A stretch of 8,500 nucleotides of DNA from an uncultured Oscillospiraceae bacterium (GCA_910579155.1 CAJTTS010000125.1:1-8500); one strand, 5' to 3'; numbered from the stretch's first letter, positions 1 to 6,814 are shown. A program made the numbers and translations. The notes: generated from the sequence alone by a model not told the origin.

Positions 1-54
1 AGCGCTTGAATGGCATTCAAGAGGTCAGCGGTTCGATCCCGCTTATCTCCACCA
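1..54 (+). tRNA. tRNA-Ala(GGC), 3' part; 5' end lies outside the window
   Basis: The visible part folds as a tRNA. Positions 5-9 and 17-21 form the anticodon stem around a 7-nt loop with anticodon GGC at 12-14. A 5-nt variable loop follows, then a T arm at 27-43 with the TTCGATC loop, the 3' acceptor strand at 44-50, discriminator A51 and an encoded CCA at 52-54. GGC reads the alanine codon GCC. The acceptor strand has U at position 70, which fits the G3:U70 identity pair of alanine tRNAs, although the 5' strand is not visible. The flanking element remnant suggests that this tRNA served as an integration site. Confidence 0.93.
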
Positions 55-64
55 TCGGGAACCG

Positions 65-105
65 AAAAAAGCTCGTTTTGATGAATAATCAAAACGAGCT
101 TTTTT
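65..105 (+). terminator. Intrinsic terminator of the tRNA transcript
   Basis: The arms are GCTCGTTTTGA (71-81) and TCAAAACGAGC (89-99), a perfect 11-bp stem with a 7-nt loop. It is flanked by A6 on the left and T6 on the right, so it can work in both directions. It ends the tRNA-Ala transcript 10 bases after the CCA. Confidence 0.93.
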
Positions 106-200
106 CCCAGCATTCAGATTGATATGTCCCATGAGTGCCATTCATTCACTCTCCGATTTGCTTTGCCCAAACCATGCACAGAACAAAATTCAATACCTTG

Positions 201-232
201 AAAAAGCGCGACAATTCATGTCGCGCTTTTTT
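201..232 (+). terminator. Terminator-like hairpin in the repA leader
   Basis: The arms GCGCGAC (206-212) and GTCGCGC (220-226) pair perfectly around a 7-nt loop, with A5 before and T6 after (227-232). The T tract ends only about 10 bases before the repA ribosome binding site, so the hairpin either ends transcription from upstream or acts as an attenuator or antisense target controlling repA. The sequence does not tell these apart. No convincing sigma-70 promoter was found between 106 and 200. Confidence 0.75.
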
Positions 233-240
233 CATATCCA

Positions 241-248
241 AGGGAGGG
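241..248 (+). promoter_or_regulatory. Ribosome binding site that fixes the repA start
   Basis: GGGAGGG lies six bases before ATG 255. The same frame stays open to an ATG at 135, but that one has no ribosome binding site and would be translated through the terminator hairpin at 201-232, so 255 is preferred. Confidence 0.8.
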
Positions 249-254
249 TCAACC

Positions 255-890
255 ATGCCGGAAGTCATTTTGTCAGATTATTTCTATGGAGACGAATCAG
301 AGGAATTTATATATTTCAAAATTCCTCGCCTTCTAATCACAGATCAGAAGTTCAAGCACGTTTCCACCGACGCCAAACTGCTCTATGGTATGCTCCTTGA
401 CCGCATGGGCCTATCTGCCAAAAACAACTGGTACGATGATTGCGGACGTGTCTATATCTACTACACCGTAGACGAGATATGTGAGGATATGTGCTGCGGG
501 CGAGACAAGGCCATGAAGCTGCTGGCCGAGCTGGACAAGAAGAAAGGGATCGGCCTAATTGAGCGTGTCAAGCAGGGCCAAGGCCGCCCCACCAAGCTCT
601 ATGTTAAGCGATTCACTACCCGTACCGCGCCCCCAAAACCGGCTTCACCTTCCCCAGATGATTTTGCGCCCTGTTCAGAGGTCGATTTTTCCCACCCCAA
701 GAGGTCGGAAAAATCGACGTCAAGACGTCGGAAAAATCCACCTCAAGAGGTCGAGAAAACCGACCCTAATCATACTAAGAGAAATCATCCTGACTTTACC
801 CTGATCCATCCATCCCCCCTCCAGCGCCCCCAGGCGCACTCATGGGGATGGATAGATACGAACAGCAGGAGGAAGTCAAAGCAAATATAG
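255..890 (+). CDS. repA: RepA_N-family replication initiator, N-terminal part (C-terminus out of frame)
   Basis: This is a replication initiator of a plasmid or integrative element; it would bind the origin and start its replication. The reading frame gives 211 aa from ATG 255. Residues 8-120 match the RepA_N N-terminal winged-helix pattern, including the stretch FKIPRLLITD (21-30), KLLYGMLLDRMGLSAKN (41-57), VYIYYTVDEICEDM (66-79) and the GRPTKLYVKRF end (110-120). A low-complexity linker follows (about 121-185) and overlaps a 23-bp repeat cluster. From about residue 188 (LQRPQAHSWG...) the sequence is not family-like: the expected continuation lies in the next frame from about 815. One missing base in the C run at 814-819 explains this. 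Full-length relatives carry a DUF6017 C-terminal domain, so the product is probably non-functional, although the DNA-binding domain could still be made. Confidence 0.85.
   Translation: MPEVILSDYFYGDESEEFIYFKIPRLLITDQKFKHVSTDAKLLYGMLLDRMGLSAKNNWYDDCGRVYIYYTVDEICEDMCCGRDKAMKLLAELDKKKGIGLIERVKQGQGRPTKLYVKRFTTRTAPPKPASPSPDDFAPCSEVDFSHPKRSEKSTSRRRKNPPQEVEKTDPNHTKRNHPDFTLIHPSPLQRPQAHSWGWIDTNSRRKSKQI
674..766 (+). repeat. 23-bp tandem repeats inside repA, probable origin iterons
   Basis: Three direct copies of a 23-bp unit lie end to end at 698-720, 721-743 and 744-766, each starting CAAGASGTCG followed by an A-rich run and a C/G-rich end. An upstream copy at 674-697 shares AGAGGTCG but continues as the reverse complement, so GTCGATTTTTCC (681-692) and GGAAAAATCGAC (707-718) are a 12-bp inverted repeat. 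In RepA_N replicons the origin is known to lie inside the rep gene, between the two conserved domains, as iterons. The position here fits exactly. Three 23-bp units make 69 bp, so the set keeps the coding frame. Confidence 0.7.
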
Positions 891-1294
891 ACTTTGAGGA
901 ACTACAGCAGGCTCACCCCTATGATGATGTGGAAAGTTTTGTGGAACTTGTGACGGATGTGCTGTGCAGCACCGCGCCCACTATGCGGATCGCTGGTGAA
1001 GTATTGCCAACGGAAACTGTGAAGGCTCGTTTCCGAAAGCTGAACAGCAGCCGTTGTTCGATGAAATTTGGGCAGAAGAAAAAGCTGGTTCTGGAACATG
1101 AAGCAGCCTTCTCTGAATATATCGGGTTGTCCATTACAATGCTCGACAAAATGCGTCTCATGGTGAGGCGCGATTATTGGGGGGTACATTATGCGGGAGA
1201 AAACCTGCTGTTTCACCGGCCACCGAAAGCTGCCCTTTTGGGGCCGGAGGAAAGTCGCTGCCAAGTTGGAAAAGACCATCATCAACTTGATTGA
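842..1294 (+). pseudogene. DUF6017 C-terminal domain remnant of repA, truncated
   Basis: Residues 1-70 of this frame (MGMDRYEQQEEVKANIDFEE through RFRKLNSS, about 842-1052) are the start of the DUF6017 domain that follows the linker in RepA_N initiators. They sit one frame away from the upstream repA part, which points to a single-base deletion in the C run at 814-819. At about 1052 the similarity stops abruptly and an unrelated sequence follows, with a short alternative frame reading PLFDEIWAEEKAGSGT (1051-1098). The last 104 bases overlap the SLOG gene in another frame and are not meaningful protein. There is no independent ribosome binding site for ATG 842 beyond weak purines. I read this as a broken gene end fused to other element DNA. 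The origin of 1053-1190 is not recognised. Confidence 0.7.
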
Positions 1295-1664
1295 CAGAGG
1301 CATCCGATTTTTTGGGGCTGGGGGCGCTTTAGGCTTCGATACCCTGGCCGCTCAAACAGTGCTCAGATTAAAAAAGAAATACCCAGATATTAAATTGATC
1401 TTGGTACTCCCATGCTTGACCCAAGCGCGAGGATGGCCGACTGAGGACGTGGAGGAATATGAGCGTATCAAAGCCCAGGCAGACAAGGTGATCTATACCG
1501 CCCAGGAATACACCAAAGGCTGTATGCACAAACGAAACCGCCATTTAGTGGATCACAGCAGCGTATGTGTCTGCTATCTTACCAAGGATAACGGTGGGAC
1601 GGCTTATACGGTGGACTATGCCGAAAAGCGAGGGTTAGAGATCATCAATCTTGCTTATAAATAG
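1191..1664 (+). CDS. SLOG family protein (DUF1273, YpsA-like)
   Basis: The product is a 157-aa protein of the SLOG/DUF1273 group, Rossmann-like proteins thought to bind nucleotides or nucleotide-derived ligands. Many members sit in mobile elements, where their role is unknown. Visible signatures are the N-terminal TCCFTGHRKLP (residues 5-15), the glycine-rich GAGGALGFDTLAAQTVL (about 42-58), the strand LILVLPC (69-75), the GCMHKRNRHLVDHSSVCVCY region (about 109-128) and the terminal NGGTAYTVDYAEKRGLEIINLA. Length is normal for the mobile-element type. The start ATG 1191 has a GGGGGG ribosome binding site at 1179-1184 with 6-bp spacing. The gene looks intact although both neighbours are broken. 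The ligand and function are not known. Confidence 0.88.
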   Translation: MREKTCCFTGHRKLPFWGRRKVAAKLEKTIINLIDRGIRFFGAGGALGFDTLAAQTVLRLKKKYPDIKLILVLPCLTQARGWPTEDVEEYERIKAQADKVIYTAQEYTKGCMHKRNRHLVDHSSVCVCYLTKDNGGTAYTVDYAEKRGLEIINLAYK

Positions 1665-1810
1665 AGCAAAAGAATACACCCACAGTTTAGGTACGTAGTA
1701 GTAGTAAACATTCCCGGAACTAAATAACTTTCCTAATCTGCATCTAAAAGGGGTAAACAACCTTTTAATTGAGACTGCCTGTCCCGAATAATAGTTGTAG
1801 AGAGATATTG
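1665..1810. other. Non-coding gap after the SLOG gene
   Basis: No protein-like frame or clear RNA gene is visible. There is a short GTA run (1695-1706) and a weak 7-bp hairpin, TAAAAGG (1745-1751) with CCTTTTA (1761-1767), which is AT-rich and lacks a good T tract, so it is at best a poor terminator of the SLOG gene. Confidence 0.5.
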
Positions 1811-2163
1811 ATGCTTACCCTGACCCCTGATGAAAGTGACCTCGCGGGGGAATGACCCCGGCGGCACTTACCGGCCCTTTAGCTTGGACTGCTCCGCTTT
1901 TCTGGATTGGGTGCTCAAAAATGTGGGCCCAGTGATGGTCATTGGTATATCAACAGAAATTTGACCGTAGCATCAACGGCTGGCCTAAGCCGGGAGATTT
2001 TGCGCTGTACCCGGATTCATCACACATCGGCGTGGTTGTGGGCTGGAACGAGGCGGGGAAGCTCCTGATCTGTCGCTGTGCCAGTGGACAGAATAATACT
2101 GTAATAACCGAGTTTTCCGCCTCCGGCTTCACCGCTGTGGGTAAGTTGTCTTTCATGGGCTGA
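1811..2163 (+). pseudogene. Frameshifted, internally deleted remnant of an NlpC/P60-type cell-wall peptidase
   Basis: Three reading-frame pieces of one gene can be followed. The first (1811-1852) reads MLTLTPDESDLAGE. The second (about 1860-1955) reads GGTYRPFSLDCSAFLDWVLKN; the DCSAF box is the catalytic-cysteine motif of NlpC/P60 peptidases. The third (1942-2163, 73 aa) reads SINGWPKPGDFALYPDSSHIGVVVGW...ICRCASGQNNTVITEF, containing the PGD and HIGVVVGW boxes with the catalytic histidine. Intact relatives in clostridial conjugative elements cut peptidoglycan to let the transfer machinery through the wall. Here the middle of the gene is missing, the cysteine and histidine boxes are in different frames, and the N-terminal membrane and lysozyme-like parts are absent. 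It cannot make an active enzyme. Confidence 0.75.
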
Positions 2164-2171
2164 AAAATAAA

Positions 2172-2190
2172 TCTCACGGTGAGACGCGAT
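2172..2190. repeat. Short dispersed repeat, copy 2 (copy 1 at 1156-1174)
   Basis: TCTCACGGTGAGACGCGAT occurs here just after the peptidase remnant. A 17/19 copy, TCTCATGGTGAGGCGCGAT, occurs at 1156-1174 just before the SLOG gene, in the same orientation. Each contains a small palindrome around the central GG. The copies bracket the SLOG gene and the peptidase remnant. Confidence 0.6.
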
Positions 2191-2251
2191 TTTTTCAGTA
2201 GTTTATTGCAAAAGAGGCTGGATTGTAAAAGGCATTCATAATGAACACTAC

Positions 2252-2294
2252 AAGGGCGGGGCCGCTTTTGACAGCAGCCCCGCCCTTCATTTTT
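2252..2294. terminator. Intrinsic terminator between converging genes
   Basis: The arms AAGGGCGGGGC (2252-2262) and GCCCCGCCCTT (2277-2287) form a perfect 11-bp GC-rich stem with a 14-nt loop. A T5 tract at 2290-2294 makes it a good terminator for plus-strand transcription out of the element remnant. On the minus strand the run after the stem is only moderately T-rich, but the stem sits 30 bases after the stop codon of the three-gene operon and probably ends that transcript as well. Confidence 0.82.
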
Positions 2295-2319
2295 ATCCGT
2301 TATGCCGCACAGGTGAACG

Positions 2320-4080
2320 TTACGGATTCTGGGCATCCACAGCTTCGGTGCGCCATATGAATTTTACTTGACCGTCCATGTCAGCACTAATGCCGGAGAA
2401 GGAGTTGTAGCGTTCCGACACATCCCGCACAGCTTCCAGCCTGTCGGCCAGACTGCTCAGATCGCCATCGAATGCATCTACCAGCTTTTGGACGCCCTTC
2501 TCATTGAACTCCTTCAGGCCGTCGCTCAATTCCATGGCTCCATCCCGCAGCTGGGTCACGCCGTCGATCAGGGCGGGAGCGCTGCCCTTCATGGTCAGAA
2601 TGCCGTCATACAACTGGCCCGCGCCGGCAGACAAACTGTCCGCGCCGTTTTTCAGAGCATCCACGCCAGTATTCAGCTCCCCGGCTCCGTCCTTGGCTTG
2701 CGCCACCCCAGCGGTGTAGTTCTGAAGCCCCTGGTAAAAGCCGTTGTAGCTGTCCAGAGAGGCTTTCAGCGCCGCCACCTGCTGCGCGGCAGGGGATTCC
2801 CCGGCGGCGGCAATCACACCGTCCAGTACCTGGCTGTAGTTCTCCATTGTGAGCTCGGGGGCCTGTACTCCAGCCGCAGCCAGCTGGCTGTTGGCAGAGG
2901 CCAGCAGGGACTGGAAAACCTGGACCGCGCCGCCGTTCAGCGCATCGTTCTGTCCGGCCAGCTGATCAAGACCTTGATGCAGGGCAGCAGCCCCAGCTTG
3001 AAGCTGGGCGGCACCCGCGCTCAGGCCTTCTGCCCCCTGCTTGAGCTGGGCCGCCCCTGCGGCCAACTGGTCGATGCCCTTAACCAGTTCTTCCGAGCTG
3101 GTCAGCAGAGCGCACAGGCCGTCATAGAGCCGGGAGGAGCCGTCGATAAGCTGATCCATGGCATCTGTGAGTTCATCCAGTTTATCATCCAGTTCGCCCA
3201 GGCCGTCCAGATCATCGTTGTCCTCCATCGTGGAGGCCGCATCATTGAACAACTCGTTGACAGCTAAGGTGACAGTAGTCTCCAACTCAAAGCGCTCTAC
3301 GTTAGCAGTGATTTCCACATAATCGGGCAGATCCAGGGTGTCACGATCCAGGCCCAGGCTTTCCTGGAGGCCGGGGAAAGCCAGCCCCGCCACAATGGTG
3401 CGGTCGCCGTCGTTCATAATCTTGCCGTTGGTGACGGATACGTTGGTGAACACGTCATTGTCCAGCATCAGCCCGGTGAGCATGGCGAAGGGGACATAGA
3501 TCTTTTCCTGCTTGCCGTCAATTTCCAATAGCTCGTATTGATGATTGGTATAATCGAAGCGAATGGTTACTTTGCCGCTTTTGCCCGCCAGCTCTGCGGG
3601 GGAGATGGGCTGGCCGTCCAGCATATAGCTCGCCGTCACGGCCACGGGCAGTTCCTGATCAAGATCTCCTTGGTAGTAGATATCGTTCCCCTTGGCATTC
3701 CAGACACAGGAGCTGTTCCCGCCCATGGTATAGCTCTCGTTTCCTTTTACGTTCTCGATACCGGTGAGCTGGGTCACGTCGTTGATGGCGTCGCTGCCCA
3801 GAGCGTTTTGGATCCAATCGCTGACGATGATCTTCCGGACGCTTCCGTCGGCGCCGGCCAGGACGTATACCGTCTCGTCCTTCACATTCCGTCCCGCGTC
3901 GGGATCATAAGAGGAACCGGTCTTTGGAGCGGTGGATTCCGCGCCGCTGTTAACAGGGGCGGCGTCTGGGGAACCTGTATCGGCGGAGACACCCATAGCG
4001 TACACCGTGCCCCCGATGCCGCCCAGCGCCAGCAGGACGCACAGGCTGATAGACAGTATTTTTACAACAGGCTTTTTCAT
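2320..4080 (-). CDS. Secreted coiled-coil protein, YhgE/Pip-like, partner of the MMPL exporter
   Basis: The product has 586 aa. Residues 1-28 look like a signal peptide (MKKPVVK, a hydrophobic core, then VYA), and no other membrane segment is seen, so it is predicted to be exported and not anchored. Residues 35-65 are a Ser/Pro/Gly-rich linker, and 66-275 form a mixed globular region. About 294-372 and 455-556 are helical repeats of the type LxxGAxxLxxGA, separated by a segment (380-455) that could be a hinge. This pattern is typical of YhgE/Pip-like proteins and could fold into a long coiled-coil hairpin. Its ATG overlaps the TGA of the exporter gene (ATGA), with GGAGG at 4091-4095, so the two are translationally coupled. 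I infer that it works outside the membrane with the pump, like an adaptor; this has not been shown. A cell-surface structural role is the alternative. Confidence 0.8.
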   Translation of the reverse strand: MKKPVVKILSISLCVLLALGGIGGTVYAMGVSADTGSPDAAPVNSGAESTAPKTGSSYDPDAGRNVKDETVYVLAGADGSVRKIIVSDWIQNALGSDAINDVTQLTGIENVKGNESYTMGGNSSCVWNAKGNDIYYQGDLDQELPVAVTASYMLDGQPISPAELAGKSGKVTIRFDYTNHQYELLEIDGKQEKIYVPFAMLTGLMLDNDVFTNVSVTNGKIMNDGDRTIVAGLAFPGLQESLGLDRDTLDLPDYVEITANVERFELETTVTLAVNELFNDAASTMEDNDDLDGLGELDDKLDELTDAMDQLIDGSSRLYDGLCALLTSSEELVKGIDQLAAGAAQLKQGAEGLSAGAAQLQAGAAALHQGLDQLAGQNDALNGGAVQVFQSLLASANSQLAAAGVQAPELTMENYSQVLDGVIAAAGESPAAQQVAALKASLDSYNGFYQGLQNYTAGVAQAKDGAGELNTGVDALKNGADSLSAGAGQLYDGILTMKGSAPALIDGVTQLRDGAMELSDGLKEFNEKGVQKLVDAFDGDLSSLADRLEAVRDVSERYNSFSGISADMDGQVKFIWRTEAVDAQNP

Positions 4081-6182
4081 TTCGCATATACCTCCACATT
4101 GGAAATTTTGGGGTGCTTGGGCTGCCTCATGCCCGCCGTGGTGGCGCAGATCAGCTTATCGCACAGCAACAGCAGGGCGGGCAGCACGAAGATGACGGAT
4201 ACCATGCTGATGACCGCACCTCTGGCCATGAGCATACACATGGAGCTGATGATGTCGATTTCGGAATAGACGGCTACGCCGAAGGTGGCGGCGAACAGCC
4301 CCATACCAGACACCAGGATGGACGGGATGGAGGTGGACAGGGCGGTGTGCACCGCCTGCTTTTTATCCGCGCCGTTGATGCGCTCCGCTTTATAACGGGT
4401 CGTCATCAGAATAGCGTAGTCCACCGTGGCCCCAAGCTGGATGGTGCTGATGCAGATGGGAGCGATGAAGGGCAGGCTCTGGCCCAGGTAGTGGGGCAGG
4501 CCCAGGTTGACGAAGATAGCCGCCTCAATGACCGCGATGAGGATGAAGGGCAGGGTGAGGCTCTTTTCCACCAGGGCGATGATGAGGAAGATGGCGATGA
4601 TGGACACGGCGTTGACCATTTTGAAGTCGTGGTCGGTGGTCTGGATCATGTCCTTCATGCAGGGGGCTTCTCCGATGAGCATACCACCCTGGTCGTACTT
4701 TTTCAGGATGCCGTTAAGCTGGCCGATCTGGGTGTTCACCGCGTCGCTGGCTACCTTGTATTCAGAGTTGATGAGCAACAAGCGCCAGTTGTCGCTTTTC
4801 AACATAGAGGTGACGGACTCGGGGAGAAACTCCTCCGGCACCCGGGAGCCCACCACAGACTCCATGCCCAGCACGTACTTCACGCCGTCCACCTGCTCCA
4901 TCTCCCGGGCCATGGCGCGCACGTCTTTCGCGGATGCGTCCGCGTTTACCAGCAGCATGTGGGTGGAGGCCACATTGAACTCATCCCGCAGCTTGCCCTC
5001 GGCGATCACGTATTCCATGTTCTCGGGCAGGCACTGGCCCATGTCGTAGTACACCTCGCTGTTGGCCTGGTCATAACCGTAAAGGGCGGGAGGCAGGATG
5101 AGGGCGAAGATCACGATAAACACCGGGAATACTTTTACAACACCGCCGGACAGCTTTCCCATATTGGGAATCAGGGAACGGTGGCGGGTCTTTTGCAGCG
5201 GCTTATCAAATACCAGGATCAGTGCCGGCAGCACGGTGACGCAGCCCAGCACCCCCAGCAGCACGCCCTTGGCCATGACGATGCCCAAATCCCGGCCCAT
5301 GGTGAAGGACATGAAGCACAGGGCGATGAACCCGGCCACGGTGGTGATGGAGCTGCCCACCACAGAGGTCAGAGTGGCCTGGATGGCGGAGGCCATGGCT
5401 TCCTTGTTATCCGCGCACAGCCGTCGCTGCTCATTGTAGCTGTTCCACAGGAAGATGGAGTAATCCATCGTCACGGCCAACTGGAGTACCGCCGACAGCG
5501 CCTTGGTGATGTAGGATATCTCACCCAGGAAGTAGTTGGTGCCCATGTTCATGAGGATCATCATGCCGATACTGGCCAGGAACACGAAGGGCACCAGCCA
5601 GCTATCCAGCAGGAGCAACATGGCCGCGCAGGCCAGGGCCACGGCGATGCCCACATAGATGGGCTCCTCCACCTCGCACAGATCCTTCAGGTCTGTAACC
5701 AGGGCGGACATGCCGGACACAAAACACCGCTCCCCAGCGATGGCTCGAATCTCCCGAATGGCATCCATGGTCAGGTCGGAGGAGGTGGAGGTGTCGAAGA
5801 ATACTGCCATCATGGTGGCGTGCTCGGAGTTAAAGGCTTCGTAGAGCGTGTCGGGCAACAGCTCCATGGGAACGGATACATCCATCAGGGAGTCGTACCA
5901 CAGCACGGTTTCCACATGGTTCACCCGCTCCACCTTGGCTTTCAGCTCAGCGCAGTCCTTGGCGGGCATATCTTCCAGAATAAGGAAGGAGAACGCGCCT
6001 TTGTTGAAGTCGTCCAGCAGCTCATTCTGCCCGATGACGGTGTCCATATCCTCGGGAAGGTAGTTAAGCATATCGTAGTTGACCCTGGTGCCCGCCATGC
6101 CTAGCACAGAGGGGATCATGAGCAGCAGGGTGCAGATCAGAATGGGTACGCGGTACTTGACCACCGCTTTGGAAAAACGCAT
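4077..6182 (-). CDS. MMPL/RND-family exporter, 12 transmembrane segments
   Basis: This 701-aa membrane protein has the classic duplicated RND/MMPL layout. TM1 is at 11-30 with a large external loop (31-173), TM2-TM6 lie within 174-325, TM7 is at 349-367 with a second external loop (368-521), and TM8-TM12 lie within 522-673. The two loops begin with related sequence (VNYDMLNYLPEDMDTVIGQN and VYYDMGQCLPENMEYVIAEG), showing the internal duplication. TM4 and TM10 carry the proton-relay-type Asp-Tyr pairs at D240-Y241 and D588-Y589. The family uses the proton gradient to export lipids, fatty acids, peptides or drugs. With TetR genes and an oleate hydratase nearby, a fatty-acid substrate is a reasonable guess, as for staphylococcal FarE. 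The start ATG 6182 has an AAAGG site at 6194-6198. The gene lies 23 bp after the HdeD-like gene and overlaps the next one by 4 bp. Confidence 0.93.
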   Translation of the reverse strand: MRFSKAVVKYRVPILICTLLLMIPSVLGMAGTRVNYDMLNYLPEDMDTVIGQNELLDDFNKGAFSFLILEDMPAKDCAELKAKVERVNHVETVLWYDSLMDVSVPMELLPDTLYEAFNSEHATMMAVFFDTSTSSDLTMDAIREIRAIAGERCFVSGMSALVTDLKDLCEVEEPIYVGIAVALACAAMLLLLDSWLVPFVFLASIGMMILMNMGTNYFLGEISYITKALSAVLQLAVTMDYSIFLWNSYNEQRRLCADNKEAMASAIQATLTSVVGSSITTVAGFIALCFMSFTMGRDLGIVMAKGVLLGVLGCVTVLPALILVFDKPLQKTRHRSLIPNMGKLSGGVVKVFPVFIVIFALILPPALYGYDQANSEVYYDMGQCLPENMEYVIAEGKLRDEFNVASTHMLLVNADASAKDVRAMAREMEQVDGVKYVLGMESVVGSRVPEEFLPESVTSMLKSDNWRLLLINSEYKVASDAVNTQIGQLNGILKKYDQGGMLIGEAPCMKDMIQTTDHDFKMVNAVSIIAIFLIIALVEKSLTLPFILIAVIEAAIFVNLGLPHYLGQSLPFIAPICISTIQLGATVDYAILMTTRYKAERINGADKKQAVHTALSTSIPSILVSGMGLFAATFGVAVYSEIDIISSMCMLMARGAVISMVSVIFVLPALLLLCDKLICATTAGMRQPKHPKISNVEVYAK

Positions 6183-6205
6183 TTCATCATCAACCTTTCA
6201 TAACA

Positions 6206-6808
6206 TTAGGGATTTTCCACTTCAAATGAGGTGGCCTCAATCACATCGGGCCGCTGGTGGCCTACGATTTTCACCGTGCTGACTGCTACGCACAGGTTCA
6301 AAATACCTTCCGCCAGCAGTGCCGCCCCCAGCAGCGCGGTCAGCAACCGGGCGCTGTCCCAGGGCCGGAACACCAGCGCCAGCCCTACCACGCCGGTGAC
6401 CATTGCCAGAATCAGCGTCAGCCACCAGGTAGGGATGCCGAACCGTTTGGAATCCACGGCGATCTGCACCTTGAACAGCCCGTCGGTCAGGATGGCAATG
6501 CCCAATGCGATGAAGATGAAGTCCAGCACCCCCGCAGGCTTTGCCAGCACCAGGATACCCAGAGCGATAAGCAGCAGCCCGAAGCCCAGATCATACTGGA
6601 AGGCCAGCCGGAACAGGTCCTTGGAGAAGTAGCCCACCAGCTTAATCAGCCCGAACAGGATCATGGCCGCGCCCAGCGCCCGGCTGATGGCCACCGCGGA
6701 CAGCTCCGGCTTTGCGATGAACAGCACCCCTGCCCCGCAGAACACCAGGGACATGACGATGTATCCGGTCTTGGCTACCCACATGGGGACCGTACAACGG
6801 TTTTTCAC
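6206..6808 (-). CDS. HdeD-like DUF308 membrane protein
   Basis: The 200-aa product is almost all membrane helices: about six segments near residues 11-31, 37-60, 72-90, 93-112, 128-147 and 152-178, in three similar pairs, each ending in a G-rich or P-rich turn. The motifs GLLLIALGILVLAKPAG, TDGLFKVQIAVDSKR and WWLTLILAMVTGVVGLALVFRP are typical of the HdeD/DUF308 family, named after an E. coli acid-resistance protein; the biochemical role is unknown. The preferred start is GTG at 6808. A GTG nine bases upstream (6817) is part of the AGGAGGTG ribosome binding site itself and cannot be the initiator. The gene is the first of the operon with the MMPL exporter. A role in membrane or envelope stress is inferred from family and context. 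Confidence 0.86.
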   Translation of the reverse strand: MKNRCTVPMWVAKTGYIVMSLVFCGAGVLFIAKPELSAVAISRALGAAMILFGLIKLVGYFSKDLFRLAFQYDLGFGLLLIALGILVLAKPAGVLDFIFIALGIAILTDGLFKVQIAVDSKRFGIPTWWLTLILAMVTGVVGLALVFRPWDSARLLTALLGAALLAEGILNLCVAVSTVKIVGHQRPDVIEATSFEVENP

Positions 6809-6814
6809 GTTTTG

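Larger units (their letters stand above)
106..2190. mobile_element. Decayed integrative/plasmid-like element remnant beside tRNA-Ala
   Basis: The segment holds a RepA_N-type initiator with broken DUF6017 C-terminus, an SLOG/DUF1273 gene and pieces of an NlpC/P60-type peptidase. These families commonly travel together in Tn1549-like conjugative elements and plasmids of Clostridia. It starts directly after a tRNA gene, a typical integration target. The decay signs are a frameshift in a C run near 813-819, loss of DUF6017 homology near 1052, and a peptidase split over at least two frames. No integrase, relaxase or secretion genes and no second copy of the tRNA 3' end (attachment repeat) are visible, so both borders are estimates. 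Confidence 0.6.

Noticed and set aside
119..400. 93-codon frame overlapping the start of repA
   Set aside because: It runs through the terminator hairpin at 201-232, lacks a ribosome binding site and overlaps the well-supported repA frame.
1..2300. Attachment-site duplication of the tRNA-Ala 3' end
   Set aside because: I looked for a second copy of the GGTTCGATCCCG...TCTCCACCA end in the window and found none, so tRNA-targeted integration remains an inference only.
2368..3267. Plus-strand 299-codon frame opposite the secreted coiled-coil gene
   Set aside because: It mirrors the repetitive Ala/Gly/Leu codons of the true gene on the minus strand and has no signal, motif or ribosome binding site of its own.
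4113..6104. Very long plus-strand open frame (663 codons) opposite the MMPL exporter gene
   Set aside because: It is an antisense shadow of a GC-rich gene. The translation is dominated by His, Gly, Gln and Asp with no domain pattern, and the start has no ribosome binding site. The opposite strand encodes a clear 12-TM protein with family motifs.
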